Under the pieces are notes generated by a model. It saw nothing but the letters and a program-made list of their open reading frames with translations, was not told where the DNA came from and did no database searches. The position numbers and the translations under genes are program-made. From JBFWMG01 sp050251715 (GTDB lineage Bacteria; Desulfobacterota; Desulfovibrionia; Desulfovibrionales; Desulfovibrionaceae): a DNA stretch of 54,272 bases. Of the stretch, positions 8,021 to 17,463 are shown in pieces (the first letter of the stretch is position 1; the number at the start of each line of letters is the position of its first letter). The stretch is taken from positions 1 through 54,272 of the forward strand of contig JBFWMG010000025.1 in NCBI GenBank assembly GCA_050251715.1. The letters run 5' to 3'.

Positions 8021-8683
8021 TTATTCTCCGGCGGTGCGCTTGCTGGCCAGAATGGTTTGCCCGGCCAACACCTTGTCACCTATTCCTACTGCGGGAGTGT
8101 AGTCCTGGGGCAGGTAAAGGTCAACGCGCGACCCGAAGCGGATGAGGCCGTAGCGCTGGCCGCGCCCCAGCACGTCGCCCTCTTCGGCCCAGCACACGAT
8201 GCGCCGGGCGATGAGGCCCGCGATCTGCACCATGGTCCAGCGGCCGCCGTGGGCGTCCACAATGCCCAGCGCGCACCGCTCGTTGTCCTCGGATGCCTTG
8301 TCGAACGAGGCGTTGAGGAATTTGCCGGGATAGTAGCGGATGCGCTCCACGGTTCCGGCCACGGCGCAGCGGTTCACATGCACGTTGAACACGTTCATGA
8401 ACACGCATACGGCGGTGCGCTCCTCCCCGGTGATGGGGTCGCGCATGCGGCCGATCTTGACCACCTTGCCGTCCGCCGGGCTGACCGCCACCAGGGGGTC
8501 GTGGGTCGTGGACGGGATGACGCGCTCGGGATCGCGGAAGAAGTTGACGCTGAACACCGTGAGCGCCAGGGCCGCGCAGGCGGCTATCTCCCACTCCAGC
8601 AGGGCGAAGACCAGGGTGGCGAAAGCCGCCAGGAAGATGAAGGGAACGCCCTCGCGGGCAAGGGATACCGATGAGTTTCGCAT
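8021..8683 (-). CDS. psd: Phosphatidylserine decarboxylase proenzyme
   Basis: 220 residues, the short (PSD-A) type. It converts phosphatidylserine to phosphatidylethanolamine at the inner membrane. The N-terminus has hydrophobic membrane stretches. The FGSR motif near the C-terminus marks self-cleavage between Gly and Ser, which creates the pyruvoyl group. NVHVNRCAVAG is the other family signature. The Shine-Dalgarno is weak. pssA follows after one base. Confidence 0.96.
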   Translation of the reverse strand: MRNSSVSLAREGVPFIFLAAFATLVFALLEWEIAACAALALTVFSVNFFRDPERVIPSTTHDPLVAVSPADGKVVKIGRMRDPITGEERTAVCVFMNVFNVHVNRCAVAGTVERIRYYPGKFLNASFDKASEDNERCALGIVDAHGGRWTMVQIAGLIARRIVCWAEEGDVLGRGQRYGLIRFGSRVDLYLPQDYTPAVGIGDKVLAGQTILASKRTAGE

Positions 8684-8709
8684 GCTGCGACGCTATGCCA
8701 AAACCGGAC

Positions 8710-9357
8710 TCAAGGCAACCGTGGGGCGGGGGGCAGATAGCGCGCAAAGGCCGTCTCGAACGCGGCGTGGTCCACGTAATGGATGGCGTGCATGCCCAGG
8801 CTCCGGGCCAAGGCCACATTGGCGGGCATGTCGTCGATGAACAGCGCGGCCCCCGGCGCCACGGCCATCTTGGCCAGGGCGTTGCGGAAGCAGGCGGGTT
8901 CCTGCTTGTGGAACCCCTCGTGCCAGGAGTTGAACACGCGGTCGAAGTGGCGGAAAAAATCCTGCTCCGCGTCCAGTTCGTCCAGCCAGGTGGTGTGATC
9001 GGAAAGGATGGCGGCGCGCATGCCCTGGGCGCGTACCGTATCCGCCAGCTCCAGCATGCGGGGCCGCACCCGGCAAAAGGGGGCTATGGCCGCCTTGAGC
9101 GCGGTGTCGGTGTCCGCGATGCCGGTGCGCTCGCGCAGCGCCCGCCAATAGTTGGCCTCGGTGTTCTTGCCGGTCAGGTAGCCGTGGTCGGCGTAGAACA
9201 GGGCCACGGCCTCGCGCACGACCATGTGCGGGTCAAGCCCGTGGCGATCGGCCACGGCAGCCAGTCCCCGGCCAAAGCCGTCCTCGGCCAGCACGCCGTT
9301 GAAATCGAAAAACACCACCTCGATGGGGTGGGGGGCGTCATGTGTCGCGGCTGTCAT
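8710..9357 (-). CDS. HAD-superfamily hydrolase
   Basis: 215 residues. HAD motifs are in order: FFDFNGVL (nucleophile Asp, with Asn where the second Asp of DxD is common), ILSD (motif II), HKQEP (motif III Lys) and FIDDMPAN (motif IV acidic pair). The pattern resembles YihX-like sugar phosphatases, which also depart from DxD, but the substrate cannot be read from sequence. The ATG at 9357 is preferred because it precedes the first strand by a dozen residues; no clear Shine-Dalgarno is seen. It lies 26 nt upstream of psd on the same strand. Confidence 0.85.
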   Translation of the reverse strand: MTAATHDAPHPIEVVFFDFNGVLAEDGFGRGLAAVADRHGLDPHMVVREAVALFYADHGYLTGKNTEANYWRALRERTGIADTDTALKAAIAPFCRVRPRMLELADTVRAQGMRAAILSDHTTWLDELDAEQDFFRHFDRVFNSWHEGFHKQEPACFRNALAKMAVAPGAALFIDDMPANVALARSLGMHAIHYVDHAAFETAFARYLPPAPRLP

Positions 9358-9413
9358 GGCGTGTCTTGGACGCGGCCGCGTCCGGGCGCGGCCGCAGGCT
9401 TGGCGCAAAGGGG

Positions 9414-10760
9414 TCAGCCCAGCTGGGCCAGCACCCGGCGCGGGTTTTCAAAGGCGGGATCCTGGTCCGCGGCGGCCTGCAGGTAGAAGCGCGCCTTTTC
9501 CTTGCGGCCGTTCTTGGCATAGAACAGCCCTATATTGTAGGCCACCACCGGATCGAGCGTGTGGAAATCGGAATTGATGGCCAGCGCCTGCTCGATGTAC
9601 TCCAGCGCCAGGGTGAAATCCTTGCCCTCGGCACTGGCCATGGCCATGTTGTAAAACAGGTTTTCATCGTGGGGCGCAATCTTGAGCGCCTTGGAGTAGA
9701 CGGTCACGGCCTCGCGCCACTTGCCCTGCTTGCGCAGGGAGATGCCGAGCTGGTTGAAGGTCTTGATGTCGGTCTTGTCCAGGGAGTCGCCCTTGGCGTC
9801 CAACGCCTTGCGGAAATAGTGCTCCGCCTTGCCGGGATTGGACGCGGTGTACACGTGGGCGATGCGGGTGGATATCTCCTCGATGAACGCCCCGGCCTGC
9901 CGGGTGGCCTCGCGCACGGCCATTTCAAAGAAGCGGTCCGCCTTTTCCTCGTTGCCCATCTGGACATGCACCGTGCCCATGTCCACCTTGCGGTCCACGT
10001 TGAGCGGGCTCAGTTTGTCCAGCTTTTCCAGATAGTCGAGGTAGTTCTCCATATCCCCCGTCTCCTGGTAGAACTCCGCCAGCTTTTTCAGCGGCTCCAT
10101 GTACAGGTTGGAGCCTTCCTGGGCCTGCATGTAGGCGTCCAGCGCCTTTTCGCGTTTGCCCAGTCCCTTGTAGGCGTCGCCCATCATCATCAGGCCCGCG
10201 GCGCTGCCGGGTTTCAGTTCCAGCACCTTCTTCGCCAGCCGCAGGGCGTTTTCATAGTTTCCCTTGGTCAGCAGCACCTTGCCCGCCTCGATGATCTGTC
10301 CCAGCTTTCCCGGAGGTTTGACCGTGAAGGCGATCTTCTCGATGAGCGTGTTCATGGACACGGGCTTGGTGATGATGCTGTCCGCGCCTATTTCGTGCAG
10401 CAGCACCAGCTGCTGGCGTTCGGCCTCGTGGGTCAGGATGATGATTTTGATGTCGGGAAAGGCGTTCTTGAGCTGGCGCACGAGAAAGCTCGCCTCGCCC
10501 TGATCGAGCTGGCGCTCCAGGAAAACGACCAACCGCTTGCGACGATTGGATATGTCGTTTATTTCCTTGATTATCTTTGTCGAATCGCTCACCACGGACA
10601 CGCAGTCGGCGTTGATGCCCAACTGTTTGCTCATGGTGCCGCGCAGCACGGAGTTGAACACGCTGTCGTTGCCGGCGACCAGGAAATAGCCTGATTCCTT
10701 GGTCACGAAGTCAACGACGATGTTTTCAACCTGTCGGATCTTGTCAGCTGGAGTAGCCAC
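9414..10760 (-). CDS. Pseudo-receiver / TPR repeat protein
   Basis: 448 residues from a GTG at 10760, preferred because GAGGGAG sits at ideal spacing. Residues about 20-150 look like a CheY-type receiver: VVFLERQL fills the phospho-acceptor strand and ITKPVS keeps the conserved Lys-Pro. The expected Asp appears to be Glu, so it is probably not phosphorylated normally. From about 155 to the end there are multiple TPR repeats (for example AGLMMMGDAYKGLGKREKAL). A scaffold role is likely. A good promoter lies about 100 nt upstream, making this a single-gene or leading transcript. Confidence 0.8.
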   Translation of the reverse strand: MATPADKIRQVENIVVDFVTKESGYFLVAGNDSVFNSVLRGTMSKQLGINADCVSVVSDSTKIIKEINDISNRRKRLVVFLERQLDQGEASFLVRQLKNAFPDIKIIILTHEAERQQLVLLHEIGADSIITKPVSMNTLIEKIAFTVKPPGKLGQIIEAGKVLLTKGNYENALRLAKKVLELKPGSAAGLMMMGDAYKGLGKREKALDAYMQAQEGSNLYMEPLKKLAEFYQETGDMENYLDYLEKLDKLSPLNVDRKVDMGTVHVQMGNEEKADRFFEMAVREATRQAGAFIEEISTRIAHVYTASNPGKAEHYFRKALDAKGDSLDKTDIKTFNQLGISLRKQGKWREAVTVYSKALKIAPHDENLFYNMAMASAEGKDFTLALEYIEQALAINSDFHTLDPVVAYNIGLFYAKNGRKEKARFYLQAAADQDPAFENPRRVLAQLG

Positions 10761-11100
10761 GGCGATCTCCCTCGTTTGGCAGCCCATGCCCCCCATATGT
10801 TCGCGCGGTCAGGCCATGCGTGTGTGCCGCATGACCATGCGCCGCGAAAAATCCCGTACCGCAGTATACACGATACCCCTGGGCGCGTGTCAAAAAAAGT
10901 CCCGGAAAACGGCGCGGCGTCCGGCGCGCCATTGCCGGGTGCGTCCCGGCAGACTGCCGCCACACGTTCCCGTGGCCTCTTGGCGGTGCTGGCCGGCGAA
11001 CACATGGTTTCGCCGACACGTGCGCGGCATGGCGTCCCCCGGGGCGGCCCATGCCGCGGCGCGCCTTTGGGACGCGTGCGGGCGGTGTCGCGACAGCCCG
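10761..11100 (-). other. Intergenic region, 340 bp
   Basis: No gene is supported. It holds the promoter for the pseudo-receiver/TPR gene and an otherwise unremarkable GC-rich stretch downstream of the penicillin-binding protein gene. Confidence 0.6.
10863..10893 (-). promoter_or_regulatory. Sigma-70-type promoter of the pseudo-receiver/TPR gene
   Basis: On the minus strand, a perfect TTGACA at 10893-10888 is followed after 17 nt by TGTATA (or after 19 nt by TATACT). It is the best -35 box in this part of the window and points at the gene starting at 10760. Confidence 0.7.
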
Positions 11101-13644
11101 CTAGAAGACCTGTTTCAGCAGCTCCTCGCCGCTGGTGGAGGTGTCGCCGCCCGCTTCCGGGGGCGCGTCCGCCGTGCGGGTGGGCTCTGTGCCCACCTTG
11201 AAGGGCAGGAAGTAGTTGGTCTGCGACGCGGGCGTGGCCAGCAAGCCGGTCTGGCCGTCGATGCGCACGTGCACGATGCCGGGCGGGGCCGGGAAATCCT
11301 CCGCGGGGTAGTCCTCTTCCACGGCGCGGCGGTACTCCACCCAGATGGGCGAGGCGGCCCGCGATCCGGTCTCGTACTTGCCCATGGGCTGCACCTGGTC
11401 AAAGCCCACATACACCCCGCTGAGCAGGTAGGGCGAAAAGCCCATGTACCAGGCGTCCTGCTCGTCGTTGGTGGTGCCGGTCTTGCCCGCCACCGGGCGG
11501 TGCAGCACCCTGGCGCGCCAGCCCGTGCCGTCCTGCACCACTTCCTTGAGCAGCGAGTCCATGATGTACGCGGTCTGCGGGCTCATGGCCTCGGTCACCA
11601 CGGGGTCGTTGCGCATGAGCTCCTCGCCCCAGGCCGAGGTGGCGCGCAGGATGATGCGCGGCTTGATGCGTGTGCCGCCGCGCGCGAACGTGGTGTAGGC
11701 GTGGCAGAGATTGAGCGGCGTCACGGCCACGGAGCCCAGGCTCACGGACAGGTTGGGTTGGAAGTCGCCCTCCAGCCCCATGGCCTTGGCCCGTTCGATG
11801 ATCTTTTCGATGCCGATCTTCTGGGCCACGCGGATGGTGACCAGGTTGCGCGACTTGACCAGCGCGGTGCGCAGCAGCGTGGGGCCGTAGAACACGCCCT
11901 CGTAGTTTTCGGGCCGCCAGATCGTGTCCGTGGTGAAGTCGGTGTACACGATGGGCGCGTCGAGCACCACGGACGCGGGGGTGAGGCCGTTGTCCATGGC
12001 CGTGGAGTAGACAATGGGCTTGAAGGCCGAACCGGGCTGGCGGAAGGCCTGGGTGGCGCGGTTGAACTGGCTGGTCTGGAAGCCGAAGCCACCCACCAGG
12101 GCCACCACGCCGCCGTCCTTGGGCTCCATGGACACCAGCGCGCCCTCCACGTCGGGCATCTGCTCCAGGGCGAAGTTGAGGGGAATCCAGCCCTGGGCCT
12201 GATAGGCCTTGTCGGCCAGGGTCTTGGCGTCGGGCGTGACCACCGAGGCCCACACCACGTCGCCGGGCGCGACCACGAGCCGTGCGTCCGTGATCTTGTG
12301 GGCCTCTTCCGGCGCCCGGTCGGGATCGGGTTTGCGGCACCAGGACATGGTGTGCACGCCCATCCAGCCGGTCCATTGTCCCGTGGCCACGTGCGCGCCC
12401 TTTTCGGACACCTCGGTCACCAGCACCTGCACCCAGTCCGTGGGCGCTTCCACCACCGTGCCGTTCTGCACCAGCCCCGCGCCAAAGGTGGCGTTGGTCT
12501 GGGCCAGCACCGGCTTGCCGTCCACGCGGGCCAGCAGCCAGGGGCCAGGGGTGTAGACGTGATCCGGCTCCTCGGGCTGGGGCGCCTTCTTTTCCTTGAG
12601 GAACGCGGCGTATTCCGCCTTTTCGAGATGCGCCGCCGGGCCGCGCCAGCCGCGCCTGCGGGTGGAGTCGATGAGTCCGTTGCGCAGCGCCTTTTCCGCG
12701 GCGGCCTGGTGTTTCAGGTCCACGGCGGCGTAGACGTGCAGCCCCGACTCGTACACCGCGTCCTCGCCGTAGCGGTCGAGATCCAGGCCGAGTTTCTTGG
12801 CGTTTTCCTCGCTCAGGTATTCGATGAGCCTGCGCCGCACCTCTTCAAGGTAATAGGCGCCCAGTTTCCAGGAGGGGTCGGGCATGCTTTTGTATACAAT
12901 GGGCTGGGCAACGGCCAGGTCGTAGTCGGCCTGGGTTATCCACTTGAGTTCCAGCATGTTGCGCAGCACATACAACTGGCGGGCGCGGGCCGCCTCGGGG
13001 TGGCGCAGGGGGTTGTAGCGCGAGGGCGCCTGGGGCAGCCCGGCCAGGATGGCGCTCTCGGCCAGCGTCAACTGGCCGACGTGCTTGCCGAAGTAGGTGC
13101 GCGCCGCAGCCTCCACGCCATAGGAGCGCGCGCCCAGGAAGATCTGGTTCAGGTAGATGGTGAGGATCTCGTCCTTGTTCAGGTAGTGTTCGAGCCGGTA
13201 GGCGAGAATCGCCTCCCTGATCTTGCGCTCGTAGCTTTTTTCCGAGGTGAGCAGCAGGCGCTTGATGATCTGCTGGGTGATGGTGCTGCCGCCCTGCTTG
13301 ATGCCCCCGGCCTGGAGATTCTTGTACATGGCGCGGGCAATGGCGGTCAGGTCCACGCCCTCGTGCTCGTAAAAGGAGCTGTCCTCGGAGGCGAGAAAGG
13401 CCTTGGCCAGGTGCGGCGGCATTTCGTCCAGGCGCACGAGGAAGCGCTTTTCACGGTAAAAGTAGCCGAGCACCTGGCCGTCGCGGGCATGGACCGTGGT
13501 CACCAGGGGCGGGCGGTAGTCGGTTATCTTCTTGAAGCCCGGCAGCCCGTCCGACGCCCACATGTAGAGCATGATGGAACCGCCGGCAACGCCGATGCCC
13601 GCCAGGGCGAAGAGCACGGCGCAGACAATGAGGAACTTTTTCAT
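11101..13644 (-). CDS. mrcA: Penicillin-binding protein 1A (glycosyltransferase-transpeptidase)
   Basis: 847 residues with one N-terminal membrane anchor (about 5-30). The GT51 domain carries the catalytic EDSSFYEHEG and the GGSTITQQ motif. The transpeptidase domain has all three active-site motifs: SAFK (in PGSAFKPIVY), SRN and KTGTT. Between them is an OB-like inserted region of about 150 residues, as in PBP1A. It polymerises and crosslinks peptidoglycan in the periplasm. The start overlaps the stop of the upstream YkgJ-type gene in ATGA, so translation is probably coupled. Confidence 0.96.
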   Translation of the reverse strand: MKKFLIVCAVLFALAGIGVAGGSIMLYMWASDGLPGFKKITDYRPPLVTTVHARDGQVLGYFYREKRFLVRLDEMPPHLAKAFLASEDSSFYEHEGVDLTAIARAMYKNLQAGGIKQGGSTITQQIIKRLLLTSEKSYERKIREAILAYRLEHYLNKDEILTIYLNQIFLGARSYGVEAAARTYFGKHVGQLTLAESAILAGLPQAPSRYNPLRHPEAARARQLYVLRNMLELKWITQADYDLAVAQPIVYKSMPDPSWKLGAYYLEEVRRRLIEYLSEENAKKLGLDLDRYGEDAVYESGLHVYAAVDLKHQAAAEKALRNGLIDSTRRRGWRGPAAHLEKAEYAAFLKEKKAPQPEEPDHVYTPGPWLLARVDGKPVLAQTNATFGAGLVQNGTVVEAPTDWVQVLVTEVSEKGAHVATGQWTGWMGVHTMSWCRKPDPDRAPEEAHKITDARLVVAPGDVVWASVVTPDAKTLADKAYQAQGWIPLNFALEQMPDVEGALVSMEPKDGGVVALVGGFGFQTSQFNRATQAFRQPGSAFKPIVYSTAMDNGLTPASVVLDAPIVYTDFTTDTIWRPENYEGVFYGPTLLRTALVKSRNLVTIRVAQKIGIEKIIERAKAMGLEGDFQPNLSVSLGSVAVTPLNLCHAYTTFARGGTRIKPRIILRATSAWGEELMRNDPVVTEAMSPQTAYIMDSLLKEVVQDGTGWRARVLHRPVAGKTGTTNDEQDAWYMGFSPYLLSGVYVGFDQVQPMGKYETGSRAASPIWVEYRRAVEEDYPAEDFPAPPGIVHVRIDGQTGLLATPASQTNYFLPFKVGTEPTRTADAPPEAGGDTSTSGEELLKQVF

Positions 13645-14213
13645 TTTTTCCGCCTGGACATCGCCGCAACGGGCGACGCCATATCTTTTTCAGGGGGCAG
13701 CCCCCAGGCCAGGCGCAGCCTGCCGTACAGGTGGCGCACCTCGGCCTCGGTCATTCCCATGGTGTCGAAAAGAGCCCGCACCACCCGGGCCTGGCGCACG
13801 GCCAGGCAATAGGCGGGCTTGAACAGCGTGATCCGGTCGCCGAATACCCAGAAGGGAAAGATTCTGCAATAGGTGGGCCGTACCTCGTTGGGCAGGATGC
13901 AGCCGTCCGGGCCGCGAAAGGCGCAGTCGCCGTCGTCGCGCGTGGCCAGGCGCAGGTGCTCGCCGTGGGAAGGGAACAGCGCCTCCACACGCTCGTGCTC
14001 ACCGGGGAACAGGTGGCGCAGGCTGGCCAGAAACGCCGGCGAGTTGCGTTCGTGCGCGAAAAAACCCTTGTCCGGCACATGGTCGAGGATGCGTTGCCAT
14101 TCCAACGGAGACAGCGGGAAGGTGTGCTCCTCGCTGCCGGGCAGCAGATGGCAGCAGGTCGGGCCTTGGCTGGCGCAGGCAACGCAGATGTGCGGGTTGG
14201 TGGTCGGGAGCAT
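13641..14213 (-). CDS. YkgJ-like cysteine-rich (zinc/iron-chelating) family protein
   Basis: 190 residues from ATG 14213; an in-frame GTG at 14225 is an alternative. Cys clusters are typical of the YkgJ/Fli-B family (UPF0153): HICVACASQGPTCCHL at the N-terminus, then GDCAFRGPDGCIL and RPTYCRIFPFW. The family is thought to bind a metal or an Fe-S cluster, and no enzymatic role is firmly assigned. It overlaps the PBP1A start by 4 nt. A second family member is at 43091-43768. Confidence 0.8.
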   Translation of the reverse strand: MLPTTNPHICVACASQGPTCCHLLPGSEEHTFPLSPLEWQRILDHVPDKGFFAHERNSPAFLASLRHLFPGEHERVEALFPSHGEHLRLATRDDGDCAFRGPDGCILPNEVRPTYCRIFPFWVFGDRITLFKPAYCLAVRQARVVRALFDTMGMTEAEVRHLYGRLRLAWGLPPEKDMASPVAAMSRRKK

Positions 14214-14231
14214 GGTTTGTTCCACACCTTA

Positions 14232-14335
14232 AGGCATCGTAACTTTGAAAAAGATTAGATGTCCTTATGCATTTTGTTGAAATAATACTTCATTATTTCA
14301 AGTCCTTGCATTGTTTTAATGTTAAAATGCGTTAG
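14232..14335 (-). repeat. 104-nt structured element, copy B
   Basis: Same length as copies A and C, with no indels by eye. The minus-strand reading starts at the TAA stop of the glycosyltransferase gene. TTGAAATAAT pairs with ATTATTTCAA, and GCATTTTG with a diverged TAAAATGC. It ends just upstream of the YkgJ-type gene. Confidence 0.8.
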
Positions 14336-15930
14336 AAATCCGAGTGAGCGTCCTTGGCGAATGCGGGCCAGGGGCCGTGGTAGTTGCGGCACAGCCAGAT
14401 GGTGAATTTCCGGGCTGGCTGGCCTCTGTGCTTTGTCTGATACCGGATAACACGCACGGTATCAAACAATGCGCCCTCTGGCGGGACGAGGGGTGGCGTA
14501 TATGCGTCAAATCCCTTGCGCACGAAAATGGCGTCCCACCCCTTCTTGCCGTCGTCGTCCGGCGTGGACCACAGGTCGTACTGGTTCATGCGGCGGCCAA
14601 AATCCGCGCAGTAGGCATGGGGCTGCCCCGGCGCATAGAACGCCAGCGCGGCGGTCATGGTGTAGGATTCGCCAAAGAAGAACACCCGTTGCGGGTCCGG
14701 AAACTCGCTGCGCGCCAGGGCGTCCACGGCTTGGCCCAGATCCGACCACCCCTTGAGCCGCAGGGTGGGGTTGATGGTGTCCGGCAGGGGCAGCCAGTTT
14801 TGCAGGTGCAGCGCGCCAAAGACCAGGCAGGCGAGGCAGGCCAGGGTGGCGGCGGCCTTCCTGCGCCGGGGCCAGGCTGCGGCCAGGAAACGGTCGCAGG
14901 CCAGGCCCGCCAGGATGAGCCCGCCCGCGTAGCTGACGGCGGACCAGTTGGGATAGATCTTCTTGTGGAAGCTCCAGACCAGGAAGAAACCCCACACCAG
15001 CCAGAACGAGGGCGCAAGCAGCCATGGCTCGCGGGGATCGGTCTCCTCCCGCGCATAAAAGTGGGCCAGCGGCTTCTTGCGCAGCACGGCCTTGGCCGCG
15101 CCCCACGCGCCCAGCAGCATGAAGGCGAACCACCAGGGCGTGAGCAGCCCTATCTGGGAGCCCATGTATTCGGGAAAACGGTCGAAACGGATGAACGGCG
15201 CGTTGGAGGCCGCCACGCCCGCCTGCCCGGCCACATGGCGAAACCCCACCCAGTCGTTGCCCATGTTCCAGGCCAGGATGGGCAGAAAGCCGATGGCCGC
15301 GCCCAGCAGCATGGCCGCCCAGGCGCGGGCGTAGAAGCCGCGCGGAGCCAGGCCGTGGCGGCGCAGGCCCACCATGTACACGGCGGCCACGGCCAGGAAG
15401 GCGAGCATCATGTACTTGGCCAGCACGCCCACGGCCATGCACAGCGCCAGCAGGACCAGGGGCGTGGTGTTGCGTTCGTCGCGGCTGGCCGCGTGCAGGC
15501 AGCACATGGCTCCCAGCCAGCAGGCCAGCAGCGGGTTGTCCGTGGTCATGAGCACGCCCGAGGCCAGGAAGAGCGGCGTGCCGTTGGCGATGACCAGCGT
15601 GACCAGCGCGGCGCGGGGCTTGCCCATCTGCACGGCCATGAGGCGGTAGAGGAAAATCTGGATCAGCAGCGAGCCCGCCACGGCCATGATGCGCACGCCC
15701 AGCTCGGTGTTGCCGCACACGGCGGAGCCAAGGGCGATGCACCAGGCGATGAGCGGTCCCTTGGAGTAGTAGGAAAGTTGCAGGTGCCGGGTCCAGTCCC
15801 AGTACTGGGCCTCGTCCTGCACCAGGTCGAGCTGGTGCGTGGCCACGAACCAGAACCGGACCAGGGTGGTGGCGCAGATGATGGCCGTGGCCCAGAACGC
15901 GGGTCTGCGACCGAAAAAGGTGTCTGTCAC
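14332..15930 (-). CDS. Glycosyltransferase family 39 (ArnT/PMT-like) membrane protein
   Basis: 532 residues from a GTG at 15930 with AAGGAT upstream. The first extracytoplasmic loop has the acidic motif QDEAQYWDW, as in the catalytic Asp-Glu of GT39/GT83 enzymes that use lipid-linked sugars. About ten hydrophobic helices follow, then a soluble C-terminal domain of about 140 residues. It probably transfers a sugar from a polyprenyl-phosphate donor to a periplasmic lipid or protein; the acceptor is unknown. The stop lies at the edge of structured repeat copy B. Confidence 0.85.
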   Translation of the reverse strand: MTDTFFGRRPAFWATAIICATTLVRFWFVATHQLDLVQDEAQYWDWTRHLQLSYYSKGPLIAWCIALGSAVCGNTELGVRIMAVAGSLLIQIFLYRLMAVQMGKPRAALVTLVIANGTPLFLASGVLMTTDNPLLACWLGAMCCLHAASRDERNTTPLVLLALCMAVGVLAKYMMLAFLAVAAVYMVGLRRHGLAPRGFYARAWAAMLLGAAIGFLPILAWNMGNDWVGFRHVAGQAGVAASNAPFIRFDRFPEYMGSQIGLLTPWWFAFMLLGAWGAAKAVLRKKPLAHFYAREETDPREPWLLAPSFWLVWGFFLVWSFHKKIYPNWSAVSYAGGLILAGLACDRFLAAAWPRRRKAAATLACLACLVFGALHLQNWLPLPDTINPTLRLKGWSDLGQAVDALARSEFPDPQRVFFFGESYTMTAALAFYAPGQPHAYCADFGRRMNQYDLWSTPDDDGKKGWDAIFVRKGFDAYTPPLVPPEGALFDTVRVIRYQTKHRGQPARKFTIWLCRNYHGPWPAFAKDAHSDF

Positions 15931-16050
15931 GCGGTATCCTTGGGATGTGCTGTGGGGTGCGTCGTCTGGGTGGTGTTTTATCCCCTCCGGGGCGGGGTGT
16001 CCAGGTGCGCCGCAGCCCGGAGGAGGCGGGTCAGGGCGGGTCAGGGCGGG

Positions 16051-16794
16051 TCAGTCCCAGTCCTCGATGCCGCGCCCGTGCCGCCACGAGCAGGGCGGGC
16101 GTACGCCATGGGCCTTGGCCGCGTCCATCACCTGGGACGGTGGGCCGCACAGCACCAGGCGGCCCTTGTCCAGCACGGCCAGCCGGTCGGCCAGGTCGGC
16201 CATGGGTTCCAGGTCGTGGGCCGACACGATCTGGGTCAACCCCTGGCCGCGTCCCTGGGCCAGGATGTCCCGCATCTCGCGCATGGCGGGATAGTCGAGG
16301 CCGCTGAGCGGCTCGTCCAGCAGCAGCACGCCCGGCCTGGCGGTCAGGGCCGTGGCCAGGCAGAGCTTGCGTTTCTGGCCGTGGGACAGGGTGTGCACGG
16401 GCCGGTCCAGGCTGTAGTCCAGGCCAAAACGCCGCGCCAGGGCCAGGGCCGTGTCGCGGGCCGCCGCATCGTCCGGGGCAAGGCCCAGAAACAGGTCTTC
16501 GGCCACCGTGCCGCCCAGCATTTGCAGGTCCGCGTCCTGCAGCACCAGGCGCGCGACGCCGCGTATGGCGCGTTCGTCGCCCGGCGAGGTATGCCCGGCC
16601 ACGCGCACCGTGCCCGCCGTGGGCGCGAACAGGCCAGCCAGAATGGCCAGCAGCGTGGATTTGCCGCTGCCGTTGGCCCCGGCCAGCACCACCAGTTCGC
16701 CCGCGGCCACGTCCAGGGACACGTCGCGCAGCACGGGCGGTTCGTCCCGAAGGGCGCCCGCATAGGCGTAGCACAGGTCGCGGATGGCGATCAT
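16051..16794 (-). CDS. ECF transporter ATPase (BioM/CbiO-like)
   Basis: 247 residues, an ABC ATPase. Walker A is GANGSGKST, the signature is LSHGQKRK (a CbiO/BioM-like variant), Walker B is GVLLLDEPLSGLD, with the switch His in SAHDLE. Its ATG overlaps the bioY stop (ATGA), so it very likely powers biotin uptake through BioY. The transmembrane T component (BioN) is not next to it. Three 10-bp tandem copies of TCAGGGCGGG lie across and just after its stop (about 16030-16053). Confidence 0.88.
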   Translation of the reverse strand: MIAIRDLCYAYAGALRDEPPVLRDVSLDVAAGELVVLAGANGSGKSTLLAILAGLFAPTAGTVRVAGHTSPGDERAIRGVARLVLQDADLQMLGGTVAEDLFLGLAPDDAAARDTALALARRFGLDYSLDRPVHTLSHGQKRKLCLATALTARPGVLLLDEPLSGLDYPAMREMRDILAQGRGQGLTQIVSAHDLEPMADLADRLAVLDKGRLVLCGPPSQVMDAAKAHGVRPPCSWRHGRGIEDWD

Positions 16795-17336
16795 GCGGGC
16801 AGCAGCCTCTGCCGCGCCAGGGCGCGCAGGGTGAGCGCCGCCGCGACCGCCTTGATGGCCAGGCCGGGCAGGAAGGGCACGAGCCCCACGCTCACGGCCT
16901 TGGCGAACGAGGCGTTGATGGCGTGCATGAGCCACGCCAGCCCGCAGGCATAGAGCACCGCGAATCCGGCCAGGCCGATGAGCAGGGTGCGCACCACGCC
17001 GGGCGCGGCGTCGCGGGGCTTGCCCAGGCCGCAGACCACGGCGCAGCATACGAATCCGGCCAGATAGCCGCCCGTGGGGCCGAGAAACACGCCCAGCCCG
17101 CCCTTGCCCCCCGCGAACACGGGCAGGCCGATGGCTCCGGCGGCCAGATAGAGCAGCACGCACACCCCGCCGCGCACCGGGCCCAGGATGAACCCGGCCA
17201 GGAGCACGAAATAGGTTTGCAGGGAAATGGGCACCGGTCCGATGGGGATGTGCAGGTAGGCGCCCGCCGCGATGAGCGCGGCCAGGGCTGCGGTCCACAC
17301 CTGGCGGTGCAGCGGGGACAGGGGGGCGTCGTGCAT
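16791..17336 (-). CDS. bioY: Biotin transporter substrate-binding subunit BioY
   Basis: 181 residues, all membrane. Family motifs include GPVPISLQTYFVLLAGFILG and GLPVFAGGKGGLGVFLGPTGGY. BioY is the high-affinity S component of the ECF biotin transporter. The ATG at 17336 has GAGGAG upstream. Coupled by a 4-nt overlap to the ATPase gene. No biotin synthesis genes are in the window. Confidence 0.96.
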   Translation of the reverse strand: MHDAPLSPLHRQVWTAALAALIAAGAYLHIPIGPVPISLQTYFVLLAGFILGPVRGGVCVLLYLAAGAIGLPVFAGGKGGLGVFLGPTGGYLAGFVCCAVVCGLGKPRDAAPGVVRTLLIGLAGFAVLYACGLAWLMHAINASFAKAVSVGLVPFLPGLAIKAVAAALTLRALARQRLLPA

Positions 17337-17463
17337 GGACTCCTCGGCATGGGGGATGGGTTGGGAAGGCCGCACCTTTCCATGAACCCCACAGGCCGTC
17401 AAGCCGTGCCGGAGGGCGCGGCCTTTGGACACGAGGGCGCGCCGGGCAAGGACAGACGCATTC

